Notes: generated from the letters alone by a model not told the origin. DNA of 43,890 nt from an uncultured Collinsella sp. (GCA_900543515.1 UQRW01000012.1:1-43890); one strand, 5' to 3'. Counted from the first letter of the stretch, positions 23,670-33,306 are shown. Program-made: numbers and translations.

Positions 23670-25130
23670 ATGAGCGAGTACGATTCCCAGCGTCCCCAGG
23701 ATGCGGGCAACGCCGGCGAGACCCAGCAGCAGCCGCGTGTGCAGGTGGAGTCGACGCCTGCCGGCAGCAACATTCCCTACGTGCAGGCCTACGACACACA
23801 GACCGGCAAGCCGCTGGGCGGTGCGCAGGTCGTGAACAAGCACACAGTGGTCAAGACCAAGACCAAAAAGCTACCGATCTTTATTACGGCACTCGCCGGC
23901 TGTGCCTGCGGCGCCCTGCTGGTCATTGCGCTCATTATGAGCGGCACGCTCGATATCGGCGGCGGAAAGAATGCCGTGACGGCGGGTGCTTCGGGTTCGT
24001 CGACGCAAAAGATTACGATCGACTCCGAGGACACCACGCTGGCCGAGGCCGTTTCTGCCAAGGCATTGCCCTCCGTGGTTTCCATTACCGCCACTTCGAG
24101 CGGCAGCCAGAATGGCTCGCTTTCGCAGTCTGCTGATGAGTCGGATAGTTCGGGCAGCGTCGGTTCGGGCGTGGTGCTCGATACCGAGGGCCACATCCTC
24201 ACCAACAACCACGTGGTCGATGGCTATGACCAGTACGTGGTGACCATGGACGACGGCACCACCTATGAGGCCGAGTTCGTGGGCAACGACGCCTCGAGCG
24301 ACCTCGCCGTCATCAAGCTCAAGGATGCAGACGCCTCCAAGCTCACGCCGATCGAGATCGGCGACTCCTCCAAGCTCAACGTGGGCGAGTGGGTTATGGC
24401 GATCGGCTCGCCGTTCGGCAACGAACAGTCTGTCTCTACGGGTATCGTGTCGGCGCTCTATCGCTCCACGGCCATGAGCTCTACCAGCGGCAACACCATC
24501 TACGCCAACATGATCCAGACCGATGCCGCCATCAACCCGGGCAACTCCGGTGGCGCGCTCGTTAACGACAATGGTGAGCTCGTGGGCATTAATTCGCTCA
24601 TCGAGAGCTATTCGGGCTCCAGCTCGGGCGTGGGCTTTGCCATTCCGGTCAACTATGCCAAGAACATTGCCGACCAGATTATCGACGGCAAGACGCCGGT
24701 GCATCCGTACCTGGGCGCTACGCTTTCGAGCGTCAATGCGCTCAACGCCCGCACCAACAAGCTGAGCACCGATAGCGGCGCGTATGTGGCGAGCGTCGTT
24801 GAGGATGGTCCTGCCGCCAAGGCCGGCATTCAGGAGGGCGACGTCATCACCAAGCTGGGCGACGATGAGATTACGAGCGCCGATGGCCTGATCATCGCGC
24901 TGCGCAGCCACGAGGTGGGCGAGAAGGTCGAGATCACACTCATGCGCGGCAAGGAAGAGAAGAGGGTCACCGTCGAGCTGGGCTCCGATGAAGAGCTGCA
25001 GAACCAGCAGCAGGACGACAGTTCGACCGATACCGGCAACGGCGGTATTACCGACGAGCAGCTGCGCCAGTATCTGGAGGAGCTGCTGGGCCAGCAGGGC
25101 CAGGGTCAAGGTTACGGCCAGGGGTTCTAG
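23670..25130 (+). CDS. HtrA/DegP-type serine protease with PDZ domain
   Basis: A 486-residue membrane-anchored protease for surface protein quality control. A cytoplasmic N-terminus (1-67) is followed by one membrane helix (68-90), a Ser-rich linker, the trypsin-like domain with catalytic His181 (TNNHVVDG), Asp211 (SSDLAVIKL) and Ser293 (GNSGGALV), and one PDZ domain (about 345-435). The tail is Gln/Gly-rich (LGQQGQGQGYGQGF). The start at 23670 follows AAAGGA. Single gene with its own terminator; the hairpin before it may modulate expression. Confidence 0.95.
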   Translation: MSEYDSQRPQDAGNAGETQQQPRVQVESTPAGSNIPYVQAYDTQTGKPLGGAQVVNKHTVVKTKTKKLPIFITALAGCACGALLVIALIMSGTLDIGGGKNAVTAGASGSSTQKITIDSEDTTLAEAVSAKALPSVVSITATSSGSQNGSLSQSADESDSSGSVGSGVVLDTEGHILTNNHVVDGYDQYVVTMDDGTTYEAEFVGNDASSDLAVIKLKDADASKLTPIEIGDSSKLNVGEWVMAIGSPFGNEQSVSTGIVSALYRSTAMSSTSGNTIYANMIQTDAAINPGNSGGALVNDNGELVGINSLIESYSGSSSGVGFAIPVNYAKNIADQIIDGKTPVHPYLGATLSSVNALNARTNKLSTDSGAYVASVVEDGPAAKAGIQEGDVITKLGDDEITSADGLIIALRSHEVGEKVEITLMRGKEEKRVTVELGSDEELQNQQQDDSSTDTGNGGITDEQLRQYLEELLGQQGQGQGYGQGF

Positions 25131-25157
25131 CGAGCCGTTTCGCACATACCAATGCCA

Positions 25158-25195
25158 GAGGGGCTGTCCCACCAATGCGGGACAGCCCCTCTTTT
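25158..25195 (+). terminator. Terminator after htrA
   Basis: A 13-bp perfect stem (GAGGGGCTGTCCC) with an 8-nt loop and TTTT. Confidence 0.93.
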
Positions 25196-25200
25196 CTTAT

Positions 25201-25232
25201 TGATCCGTTGGGGACGGAGGAAAACGGATCAT
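25201..25232 (-). repeat. GATCCGTTTTCC repeat, intergenic copy
   Basis: Read on the minus strand it is ATGATCCGTTTTCCTCCGT, then CCCCAACGGATC. The ends GATCCGTT/AACGGATC pair. A copy matching at 28 of 31 positions lies inside the ABC transporter gene at 31140-31170. Confidence 0.75.
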
Positions 25233-25378
25233 GTAGAAACGGCAAGGGCATGGTTTGATCGCGCGATCCACCCCGATCCGACGGCTGCCGATTCGGTGCG
25301 GTTTGAGACCGCTATTCGGCCCCTTTGCGACCGGTGGTACTCTAGTATCCGTTTGAAATCGAGCGAAGGAGTGCCGCT

Positions 25379-27607
25379 ATGGAGCAATCGAGCCTGTTTG
25401 GGGACGGCGTGGACATCGATACCGAAACGCCCGCGAGCGCGGATGCCGCCGCACCGGCCGACGCCCGTGCCCAGGCGGCAGCGCGTGCGGCCGAGCTGCG
25501 CCACGAGCTCGATTACCACGCCTATCGCTACTACATGCTCGATGCGCCCGAGATCACGGATGCCGCCTTTGACAAAATGCTCGTTGAGCTGCAGGAGATC
25601 GAGGCGACCTACCCCGACCTGGTGACGCCCGACAGCTATACCCAGCGCGTGGGCGGCTATGTGAGCGAGCAGTTTACGCCGGTCACGCACATGGCACGCA
25701 TGTATTCTATGGACGATGCCATGGACCTGGACGAGCTCGACGCTTGGCTCCAGCGCACCGAGGATGCGCTCGGTGCCGGTAGCGTCACCTATACCTGTGA
25801 GCTTAAGATCGACGGTCTGGGCGTGGCGCTTACCTACCAAAACGGCACCTTTGTGCGCGCCGCCACGCGCGGCGACGGCACCACGGGCGAGGACGTATCG
25901 CTCAACGTGCGCACCATCAAGGATGTGCCCATGCATCTGTCCGAGCCGGCGCTCGCCCACATGGCCGCCGATCGCGAGCGCACCATCGAAGTACGCGGCG
26001 AGGTCTATATGCCCAAGGGCAGCTTTGTTCGTCTGAACGACGAGGCCGATGCCGAGGGTCGCGACCCCTTCGCCAACCCGCGCAACGCCGCCGCCGGCAG
26101 CCTGCGCCAAAAGGATCCCAAGGTCACGGCACGCCGTGACCTGGCCACCTTTATCTATGCCATTGCCGATACCGACCCGTTGCACGTCCACAGCCAGCGC
26201 GAGTTTCTGGACTGGTTGCGTAGTGCCGGCTTTAGCGTCAACCCCAACGTGGCTCGTTGCGCCACGCCGGCCGAGGTCCACGAGTTCTGTGCCCAGGCGC
26301 TCGAGCATCGCGGTGACCTGGATTACGACATCGACGGCGTGGTTGTAAAGGTCGATAGCTTCCAGCAGCAGCTCGACTTGGGCTTTACCGCCCGCGCGCC
26401 GCGCTGGGCCATCGCCTTTAAGTTCCCGCCCGAGGAAAAGCAGACCGTCCTGCGCGAGATACGCATCCAGGTGGGTCGCACCGGCGTGCTCACGCCGGTC
26501 GCCGAGTTCGACCCGGTGACGGTTGCCGGCTCCACCATCGCGCGCGCCACGCTGCACAACATCGACGAGATCCGCCGCAAAAACGTGCGCGAGGGCGACA
26601 CTATCATCGTGCACAAGGCAGGCGACGTAATTCCCGAGGTCGTGGGCCCGGTGCTCGATAAGCGCCCGGCCGATTCGGTCGACTGGCACATGCCCGAGGT
26701 CTGCCCCGTGTGCGGCAGCCCCGTGGTCCACGAGGACGGCGAGGTCGCCTACCGTTGCGTTTCCATCGACTGCCCCGCGCAGCTCAAGGAGCGCCTGCTC
26801 CATTGGGTGAGCCGCGGCTGCATGGACGTCGACGGCCTGGGCGACGAGATCGTCGACAAGATGATCGCCGCCGGCCTGATTCACGACGTCGCGGACTTCT
26901 ATCAGCTCACGGTCGACGACATCGCCGGCCTGGACACGGGGCGCACTTATGCCAGCTCCAACAGCAAAAAGGGCGTCAAGAAGGGCGATCCCATTCCGGT
27001 GGGCCTCAAGACGGCCGGGAAAATCATCGCCGAGCTCAACAAGTCCAAGAGCCAGCCGCTCGGCCGCGTGCTGTTTGCCCTGGGCATCCGCCACGTGGGC
27101 AAGAGTGTGGGCGAGGTCATCGCCGAGCGATTCCTGTCGATTGACAAGCTCATCTTGGCGAGCGAAGAAGACATCGCCGAGTGCGAGGGCATCGGTCCCA
27201 AGATTGCGGCGAGCGTTAAGCAGTTCCTGGCCGTGCCCGAGAACCTTGCCGTGCTGGAGCGCCTGCGCCAGGCGGGCCTGTCGCTCGAGGTCGACCTGGG
27301 CGCCGCCCATGCGCAGGCTGCAGCCGATGCCGGCGTAGCAGGCGAGCTCGCCGACGCGCAGCCACTCGCGGGCCTGACGTTTGTGTTGACCGGTACGCTC
27401 GTCAACCGCACGCGCGACGAGGCGGGCGCCGCGCTCAAGGTGCTCGGCGCCAAGGTTTCGGGCAGTGTATCGAAGAAGACGAGCTACCTGGTCGCCGGCC
27501 CCAAAGCGGGCTCCAAGCTCACCAAGGCTGAGCAGCTGGGCGTACCCGTGCTGGACGAGGACGCACTCGAGCAGATCCTTGCGACCGGTGAGGTGCCGGA
27601 GGCTTAG
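25379..27607 (+). CDS. ligA: NAD-dependent DNA ligase
   Basis: A 742-residue enzyme that seals DNA nicks in replication and repair. The first 35 residues are an Ala/Asp-rich extension; then the Ia domain (YHAYRYYMLDAPEITDAAFD), the adenylation domain with active-site Lys143 in CELKIDG, the OB fold (QVGRTGVLTPVAEFDPV), a four-Cys zinc finger (C442, C445, C460, C465), helix-hairpin-helix repeats (CEGIGPKIAASV) and a C-terminal BRCT domain (about 655-735). The start at 25379 has AAGGAG upstream. A 15-residue lysine-rich insertion (NSKKGVKKGD) lies before the HhH region. Alone, with its own terminator. Confidence 0.97.
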   Translation: MEQSSLFGDGVDIDTETPASADAAAPADARAQAAARAAELRHELDYHAYRYYMLDAPEITDAAFDKMLVELQEIEATYPDLVTPDSYTQRVGGYVSEQFTPVTHMARMYSMDDAMDLDELDAWLQRTEDALGAGSVTYTCELKIDGLGVALTYQNGTFVRAATRGDGTTGEDVSLNVRTIKDVPMHLSEPALAHMAADRERTIEVRGEVYMPKGSFVRLNDEADAEGRDPFANPRNAAAGSLRQKDPKVTARRDLATFIYAIADTDPLHVHSQREFLDWLRSAGFSVNPNVARCATPAEVHEFCAQALEHRGDLDYDIDGVVVKVDSFQQQLDLGFTARAPRWAIAFKFPPEEKQTVLREIRIQVGRTGVLTPVAEFDPVTVAGSTIARATLHNIDEIRRKNVREGDTIIVHKAGDVIPEVVGPVLDKRPADSVDWHMPEVCPVCGSPVVHEDGEVAYRCVSIDCPAQLKERLLHWVSRGCMDVDGLGDEIVDKMIAAGLIHDVADFYQLTVDDIAGLDTGRTYASSNSKKGVKKGDPIPVGLKTAGKIIAELNKSKSQPLGRVLFALGIRHVGKSVGEVIAERFLSIDKLILASEEDIAECEGIGPKIAASVKQFLAVPENLAVLERLRQAGLSLEVDLGAAHAQAAADAGVAGELADAQPLAGLTFVLTGTLVNRTRDEAGAALKVLGAKVSGSVSKKTSYLVAGPKAGSKLTKAEQLGVPVLDEDALEQILATGEVPEA

Positions 27608-27626
27608 CGCATCGATAACCAAATTG

Positions 27627-27666
27627 AAGAACCGCCCGGAAGCACGATGCCTTCCGGGCGGTTCTT
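27627..27666. terminator. Bidirectional terminator between ligA and the MATE gene
   Basis: A 16-bp perfect stem (AAGAACCGCCCGGAAG) with an 8-nt loop serves ligA on the plus strand and the MATE region on the minus strand. Confidence 0.9.
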
Positions 27667-27778
27667 ATTTGGACGGGGCAACCGGCACCGTGATCTGCGT
27701 CACGTAGGTCGCGGGGTCGTCGCTGACGATGTCGTCGATCAGGGCGATCTCGCGTTGCCTCGCTACGCTGCCAACCTG
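27665..27778 (-). pseudogene. Possible 3' remnant of an unknown minus-strand gene
   Basis: Thirty-seven codons on the minus strand read QVGSVARQREIALIDDIV, SDDPATYVTQITVPVAPSK, end with TAA inside the terminator and have normal codon use, but begin at a stop codon with no start. They overlap the last codons of the MATE gene in another frame. This fits the tail of a lost gene fused to the MATE gene end by deletion. I do not recognise the family, and chance is possible. Confidence 0.35.
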
Positions 27779-29109
27779 TCAAAAGCCCCGCGCCGGTTGA
27801 GCACGGTAAACGCGACAACACAGATGACTGCCGACAAAATCGATCCGCATGGCGAAGCGATGCCCATGGGAAACAGCGTGTTGGAATAGGCGTTCGACAG
27901 CAGCCACGCGCCCGGCACGCGAATGAGCGCCACGGCCAGCACGTTGTGCGCAAAGCCGATGTAGCTCTTGCCGTATGCAGCGAAAAAGCCGCTAAAGCAA
28001 ATGTGGATGCCGGCAAAGATTGCGTCGAAAATATAACTGTGCATATAGCCGGTACCGGCCGCGACCACCGCGGGGTCCTTGGCAAAAAAGCCGATAAACG
28101 CCGGCGCCACCAGCCACATCAGCATCGTGATCAGACAGCCGTACACCACCGAGATCGTCATGGCATCCTTGAGTACCTGACGCGCACGACCGCCCTTTCC
28201 TGCACCGGCGTTTTGCGCCGTGAGCGCGCTGACGGTGGCGCCCATGGAACTCGGAACAATGAACAAAAAGCTGATCATCTTCTCGACCAGGCCTACGGCG
28301 GCGGCGTCGACGAGCCCTCGGTGGTTGGCGATGACGGTGATAAACATAAACGCCACCTGGATGCAGCCGTCCTGTACAGCCACAGGCACGCCGATCTTAA
28401 GAATGCTGCCGAGCACCTCGGGCTGGGGGCGCAGGTCGCTGCGCTTAACGTGGATGTTCGTGCGGCGGCTCTTGAGCCACACGAGCGCGAGGGCAACGCT
28501 GGCCGTCTGGGCGGTCACTGTGCCGAGCGCCGCGCCCACGGGGCCGAGCCCCATGTGGCCGATAAATAGAAAGTCGAGCGCGATGTTGATGATGCATGCC
28601 ACGCCAATCACGTACATAGGCGAGCGCGAATCGCCCAGCCCGCGAAAGATGGCCGAGAGAATGTTGTATGCGGCGATAAACGGAATGCCGACAAAGCAGA
28701 TACGCAGGTAGGCGGCGGTGCCTTCGACCGCCTCGGGCGGCGTGCCAATGAGCGCCACAACCTGCGGGCAAAGTGCAAACAAGATGACGGCCAGTACTAC
28801 CGAGACGCCCATAAACAGCGTGATGGTATTGCCGATGGCGGTCTCGGCGCGGTCAAACCGGCGCGAGCCCACGGCGTGGCCGACGATGACCGTCGTTCCC
28901 ATGGCCAGGCCCACGAGCGTCACGGTAATGATATAGAGCGTCTGCGCGCCATTGCCCACAGCGGTGATGCCGGCGGCGCCGCTAAACTGCCCCATCATAT
29001 ACAGGTCGGCCATGCCGTAGAGCATCTGCAAAAAGTACGAGAGCATATAGGGCAGGGCAAAGACCGCGATGGTCTTAAGGACATTGCCGCGTGTGAGGTC
29101 GTGTTCCAT
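27763..29109 (-). CDS. MATE family multidrug exporter
   Basis: A 448-residue membrane protein with the twelve-helix MATE pattern in two similar halves. Typical stretches are LTRGNVLKTIAVFALPYMLSYFLQ near the start, MGTTVIVGHAVGSR, and in the second half PSSMGATVSALTAQNAGAGK. Such proteins expel cationic drugs, toxins or metabolites using Na+ or H+; the substrate is unknown. The start at 29109 (MEHDLTRGNV) follows AGAAAG; the longer open frame overlaps the promoter region of the ABC genes. Divergent from the ABC exporter genes across a 262-bp gap. Confidence 0.92.
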   Translation of the reverse strand: MEHDLTRGNVLKTIAVFALPYMLSYFLQMLYGMADLYMMGQFSGAAGITAVGNGAQTLYIITVTLVGLAMGTTVIVGHAVGSRRFDRAETAIGNTITLFMGVSVVLAVILFALCPQVVALIGTPPEAVEGTAAYLRICFVGIPFIAAYNILSAIFRGLGDSRSPMYVIGVACIINIALDFLFIGHMGLGPVGAALGTVTAQTASVALALVWLKSRRTNIHVKRSDLRPQPEVLGSILKIGVPVAVQDGCIQVAFMFITVIANHRGLVDAAAVGLVEKMISFLFIVPSSMGATVSALTAQNAGAGKGGRARQVLKDAMTISVVYGCLITMLMWLVAPAFIGFFAKDPAVVAAGTGYMHSYIFDAIFAGIHICFSGFFAAYGKSYIGFAHNVLAVALIRVPGAWLLSNAYSNTLFPMGIASPCGSILSAVICVVAFTVLNRRGAFDRLAA

Positions 29110-29219
29110 GAGCGGGGGCACTTTCTGACTGGGTTTGTTTATGTACCAGTGTAGTGAAAACCCTACAACGATTGTAGAGTCAAGGTTTGTGTTGGGTGCC
29201 GGGCGAAAAAAGTCACGCG

Positions 29220-29330
29220 CACCATTATTCCGAGTGAATATGGACACACGTCACGAGAACTCGCCGCCGGCGTTAACCTTGCAGAAAACGATTTCGGAAT
29301 ACTTGACACCATTATTCGGCGCGCAATAAT
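29220..29330 (+). promoter_or_regulatory. Promoter and operator-like repeats before the ABC exporter genes
   Basis: TTGACA at 29303-29308, a 16-base spacer and AATAAT at 29325-29330 make a good promoter. The inverted pair ATTATT/AATAAT (29311-29330) lies on it. CACCATTATTC occurs at 29220 and again at 29307, and TATTC/GAATA flank 29225-29239. These look like sites of a local repressor acting on one or both exporters. Confidence 0.6.
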
Positions 29331-29371
29331 ACGTGCGTTTGCGAACAACGTTTGATGGGGGTTGAACCTGC

Positions 29372-31201
29372 GTGCGCAATCTCAAAATACTGTTTTCTTA
29401 TCTAGGGGCATACCGTCGCGATGCCATTCTCGGCGTGTTCTTTGTGTCGGTCGAGACGGTGCTCGAGCTGTTTATCCCGGTCATCATGGCCAACATCATC
29501 GATGTGGGCGTGCCTGCGGGTGATATCAACTACATGCTGCTGCAGGGCGCGTACATGTTGGTGTGCGCTGCGCTTTCGCTGGTACTGGGCTTGGGTTATG
29601 CACACACGTCCGCCCGCGTTGCCTCGGGCCTAGGCGCTAACCTGCGCGAGGCCGAGTACAAAAAGATTCAGACGCTCGCTTTTGGTAACCTGGACAACTA
29701 CGACGCCAGCTCGCTCGTCACTCGCATGACCACGGACATCACCGTTATCCAAAATGCTGTGAGCAACGGCTTTCGCCCTATGGTGCGCGGCCCGGTGACG
29801 CTTATCGTCGGCCTTATCTACGCGCTGATGCTGTCGCGCCCGCTCGCCACCGTCTTTGCGATCATCTTGCCCGTGCTGGCAATCGTGCTGGGTGTCATCA
29901 CCTATCGCGTCAGTCCGCTCTACCGCCAACTCCAGACCTCGATGGACCACCTTAACGGCGTGGTGCAAGAGGACCTTACCGCCGTGCGCGCCGTGAAGGC
30001 TTACGTGCGCGCCGAGCACGAGTGCGACAAGTTTGACACCGTCAATACCGAGCTCGCCGGCACGGCGACCAAGACCTTCGGCACCGCCGTGCTCAACCTG
30101 CCGGTGTTTCAGCTGTCGATGTACGTGGCTGCGCTCTCCATCTTGTTGATTGGCGGCCGCATGATTCTCGCCGGCAAGCTGGGCGTGGGCTCTCTCACGG
30201 GCTTTATGAGCTACGTGCTGCTGATCATGAACTCGCTCATGATGATTTCCAACGTGTTTTTGCTGCTCACGCGCGCTCTTACGAGTGTGGGCCGTATCGC
30301 AGAGGTGCTCGATGAGGAACCCTTTATCGCCAACCCTGTGGGAGACCTCGCGACTGCGGCACCAGCGGACGGCGGTATCGAGTTTCGCGACGTGTCGTTT
30401 AAATACCGCGCGGATGCAGTCGAGGATGTGCTCGAGCATATCGACCTTCGCATCGAGAGCGGCTCGACGGTGGGCATCCTCGGCGGCACGGGTTCGGGCA
30501 AGAGTTCGCTTGTGCAGCTGATTGCGCGCCTGTACGACGCCACCGAGGGCGCCGTGCTTGTGGGCGGACATGACGTGCGTGACTACGACCTGGCTACCTT
30601 GCGCGACGCGGTGGGCATTGTGCTGCAGAAGAATGTGCTGTTCACGGGCACCGTGCGTGAGAACCTGCAGTGGGGCAATCCGCAGGCGTCGGACGATGAG
30701 CTCCTCGCGGCTTGCCGCGCGGCGTGCGTGGACGAGTTCCTTGATCGCATCGGCGGACTCGACGGCGAGTTGGGCCAAGGCGGCGCCGGTGTCTCGGGTG
30801 GCCAGAAGCAGCGCCTGTGCATCGCACGCACACTGCTCAAGCATCCGCGCGTGCTCATTTTTGATGACTCCACCAGCGCGGTCGATATGGCGACCGACGC
30901 TAAGATTCGCGAGCACATCGCTCGGATTCCCAATACGACCGTGCTCATCATCGCCCAGCGCATCGCGAGCGTCATGGATGCCGATCGCATTGTGGTGTTG
31001 GATGACGGTCGTGTCCACGGCGTGGGCACGCACGAGGAACTGCTGGCGGGCGACAACATATACCAGGAGATTTACGCCTCGCAGATGGAGTTTGCGGGGA
31101 ACACGGACGCCAGCGACGGCGGCGACGATGGCTGCGCGAATGATCCGTTTTCCTCCGTTCCCAGCGGATCGCCCTTGGAAGGGGGTGAGCGCCATGCCTA
31201 A
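29372..31201 (+). CDS. ABC exporter subunit with degenerate ATPase site
   Basis: A 609-residue fused membrane/ATPase half-transporter. Six membrane helices span about 15-300; the ATPase has Walker A GGTGSGKSS (371-379), signature VSGGQ (474-478) and Walker B VLIFDD (494-499), with Asp499 where the catalytic Glu is expected and Gln529 in place of the switch His. This is the pattern of the impaired partner in heterodimeric exporters such as TM287/288 and BmrCD. GTG start, after GATGGGGGTTG. Its stop overlaps the start of the second subunit by 8 bases. The last 20 residues are encoded partly by a repeat element (31140-31170), so the tail is not conserved sequence. Confidence 0.93.
   Translation: MRNLKILFSYLGAYRRDAILGVFFVSVETVLELFIPVIMANIIDVGVPAGDINYMLLQGAYMLVCAALSLVLGLGYAHTSARVASGLGANLREAEYKKIQTLAFGNLDNYDASSLVTRMTTDITVIQNAVSNGFRPMVRGPVTLIVGLIYALMLSRPLATVFAIILPVLAIVLGVITYRVSPLYRQLQTSMDHLNGVVQEDLTAVRAVKAYVRAEHECDKFDTVNTELAGTATKTFGTAVLNLPVFQLSMYVAALSILLIGGRMILAGKLGVGSLTGFMSYVLLIMNSLMMISNVFLLLTRALTSVGRIAEVLDEEPFIANPVGDLATAAPADGGIEFRDVSFKYRADAVEDVLEHIDLRIESGSTVGILGGTGSGKSSLVQLIARLYDATEGAVLVGGHDVRDYDLATLRDAVGIVLQKNVLFTGTVRENLQWGNPQASDDELLAACRAACVDEFLDRIGGLDGELGQGGAGVSGGQKQRLCIARTLLKHPRVLIFDDSTSAVDMATDAKIREHIARIPNTTVLIIAQRIASVMDADRIVVLDDGRVHGVGTHEELLAGDNIYQEIYASQMEFAGNTDASDGGDDGCANDPFSSVPSGSPLEGGERHA
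31140..31170 (+). repeat. GATCCGTTTTCC repeat inside an ABC transporter gene
   Basis: ATGATCCGTTTTCCTCCGT, then TCCCAGCGGATC, nearly identical to the intergenic element at 25201-25232. It encodes residues 590-600 of the exporter (DPFSSVPSGS) just before the stop. Confidence 0.75.
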
Positions 31202-33092
31202 GACCGCAGCCCAAGCACGCCCGGCCGACCTCAAGCGCACGGTGCGCCGCCTGCTCTCCTACATGGGGCATGCCAAGTTCTCGTTGCTCGCGGTGGGCGT
31301 GCTCGCCTCCGTCGCCGCCATCGCGAGCCTCGCCGGCACCTACATGGTGCGCCCCATCGTTAACGGTTTGGCCACGGGCGGGGAGGAGCTGCTCGCCAAG
31401 CAGGTCATCCTGACGGCGATCATCTACGCTGCGGGCGTGCTCTCGGCCCTGGGCTACTCACAGATCATGGTGCGCGCGGCCCAACGCGTGGTGTCCGATA
31501 TTCGCCGCGACCTGTTCGCGCACATCCAGACGCTGCCGCTCAGTTATTTTGACAGCACGCGCTCGGGTGACATCATGAGCTTTTTCACCAACGACGTCGA
31601 CACCGTCTCCGAGGCGCTCAACAACAGCTTTGCCAACTTGATTCAGGCCGCCATTCAGGTTGTGGGCACCACGGCCATGCTCATCATCCTTAACTGGCAG
31701 CTCACGATTATCACGCTCGTGTGCGATGCGGCCATTGTGCTGTATGCGCGCTACTCGGGCGCGCGCTCTAAGCGTTTCTTTGCCGCCCAGCAGGCATCGC
31801 TCGGCGACTTGGACGGATACGTCGAGGAGATGGTCTCGGGCCAAAAGGTCATTAAGGTCTTTAACCACGAGCAGGCCAATGTTGCCGGTTTTGACACGCG
31901 CAACCAGGAGCTGCGCCGTACCGGTGGCGCCGCACAGGCCTACGCCAACTCAATGGTGCCCATGACCGTGGTGATCGGCTACGTCAACTACGCCATCGTT
32001 GCCGTGGCGGGCGGCATGCTCTGCATCAAGGGACTTGCCGACGTGGGTGCACTCGCGAGCTACCTGGTCTTTGTGCGCCAGGCGGCCATGCCCATCAATC
32101 AGTTCACGCAGTTGGGCAACTTCCTACTCAACGCGCTGGCCGGTGCCGAGCGCCTGTTTGCCGCTATGGACCTTAAGCCCGAGGTGGACGAGGGCTGCGT
32201 GGAGCTGGTGCAGACGGGCGACGCGGCGTGGGCGTGGAAGATTCCCGAGGGCCAGGGTGTGGGCACGTACGGGCATCTGCACGACGTGGCCGCCGTTGAT
32301 GAATCGGGTCGTGCGGTGGCGGCCGATGGTACCGAGCTTGTTACCGGTCTGGTCCCGCTCGCCGGCGACGTGCGCTTCCATGCCGTGGACTTTTCCTACG
32401 TGCCGGGCACGCGTGTGCTCACAGATCTCAACCTGTTCGCCAAGCCGGGGCAAAAGATCGCCTTTGTTGGCTCGACGGGCGCCGGAAAGACGACCATCAC
32501 TAACCTCATCAACCGCTTCTACGAGGTCGATGACGGCGAGATCACGTACGACGGCATCGACGTCAAGCACATTGCCAAGGCCAGCCTGCGCGGGTCGCTC
32601 GGCATCGTGCTACAGGATACGCACCTGTTTAGCGGCACCATTGCGCAGAACATCCGCTTTGGCAAGCTCGACGCGACCGACGAGGAGGTGCGCGCCGCTG
32701 CCGAGGCAGCCTGCGCGGATTCATTTATTCGCCGCCTGCCTAGAGGGTACGACACGCCGGTCACGGCCGACGGCGCCAACCTGTCGCAGGGCCAGCGCCA
32801 GCTGCTCGCCATTGCGCGCGTGGCCGTCGCCGATCCGCCGGTGCTCATCCTGGACGAGGCCACTTCGAGTATCGACACGCGTACCGAAAAGCTCATCGAG
32901 CGCGGTATGGACCGCATCATGCGCGGTCGCACCACGTTTATGATCGCGCACCGCCTGTCCACCGTCCGCGACGCCGACGCCATCATGGTCCTCGAACACG
33001 GCCGCATCATCGAGCGCGGCACGCACGAAGAGTTGCTCGCCCAGCACGGCGAGTACTGGCAGCTGGCGCATGGCTTAAAAGAGCTGGATTAA
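31194..33092 (+). CDS. ABC exporter subunit with intact ATPase site
   Basis: A 632-residue partner of the preceding gene. Membrane helices span about 30-320; Walker A is GSTGAGKT (426-433), Walker B LILDE with catalytic Glu555, and the switch His is H586 (AHR). Its signature is LSQGQ (530-534), the variant found in the active-site-bearing subunit of heterodimeric exporters. An insertion of about 55 residues (330-388) separates the membrane and ATPase domains; it is acidic and Gly-rich with no known motif. The start at 31194 follows GGGGGTGAGC and overlaps the first subunit stop, so the two are co-translated. Likely drug, lipid or peptide export; substrate unknown. Confidence 0.94.
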   Translation: MPKTAAQARPADLKRTVRRLLSYMGHAKFSLLAVGVLASVAAIASLAGTYMVRPIVNGLATGGEELLAKQVILTAIIYAAGVLSALGYSQIMVRAAQRVVSDIRRDLFAHIQTLPLSYFDSTRSGDIMSFFTNDVDTVSEALNNSFANLIQAAIQVVGTTAMLIILNWQLTIITLVCDAAIVLYARYSGARSKRFFAAQQASLGDLDGYVEEMVSGQKVIKVFNHEQANVAGFDTRNQELRRTGGAAQAYANSMVPMTVVIGYVNYAIVAVAGGMLCIKGLADVGALASYLVFVRQAAMPINQFTQLGNFLLNALAGAERLFAAMDLKPEVDEGCVELVQTGDAAWAWKIPEGQGVGTYGHLHDVAAVDESGRAVAADGTELVTGLVPLAGDVRFHAVDFSYVPGTRVLTDLNLFAKPGQKIAFVGSTGAGKTTITNLINRFYEVDDGEITYDGIDVKHIAKASLRGSLGIVLQDTHLFSGTIAQNIRFGKLDATDEEVRAAAEAACADSFIRRLPRGYDTPVTADGANLSQGQRQLLAIARVAVADPPVLILDEATSSIDTRTEKLIERGMDRIMRGRTTFMIAHRLSTVRDADAIMVLEHGRIIERGTHEELLAQHGEYWQLAHGLKELD

Positions 33093-33141
33093 CCCGTTCG
33101 AGCACGATGCTTTGACCCCTCCATGCTCCTCACCTCGCCTC

Positions 33142-33206
33142 AAACCATCACAACATTCGACGTTTTTTGCCAAAATCGGGAAAAGCATCGAATGTTGTGA
33201 TGGTTT
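33142..33206. repeat. 65-bp hairpin repeat, family B, copy 1
   Basis: AAACCATCACAACATTCGA and its exact 19-base inverse form the arms, followed by TT. It lies 50 bases after the ABC exporter stop and probably acts as a terminator. Copies of equal length lie at 34383 and 38554. Confidence 0.85.
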
Positions 33207-33306
33207 TTCTGCCACTCGACCGGGTGGAATCGCTTTCTTGCGCACGAAGGTGTGCGAATCCGCGAGCAGGGGAATAAGGTTGGTTATCCGACCCATTGGA
33301 GGGCTC

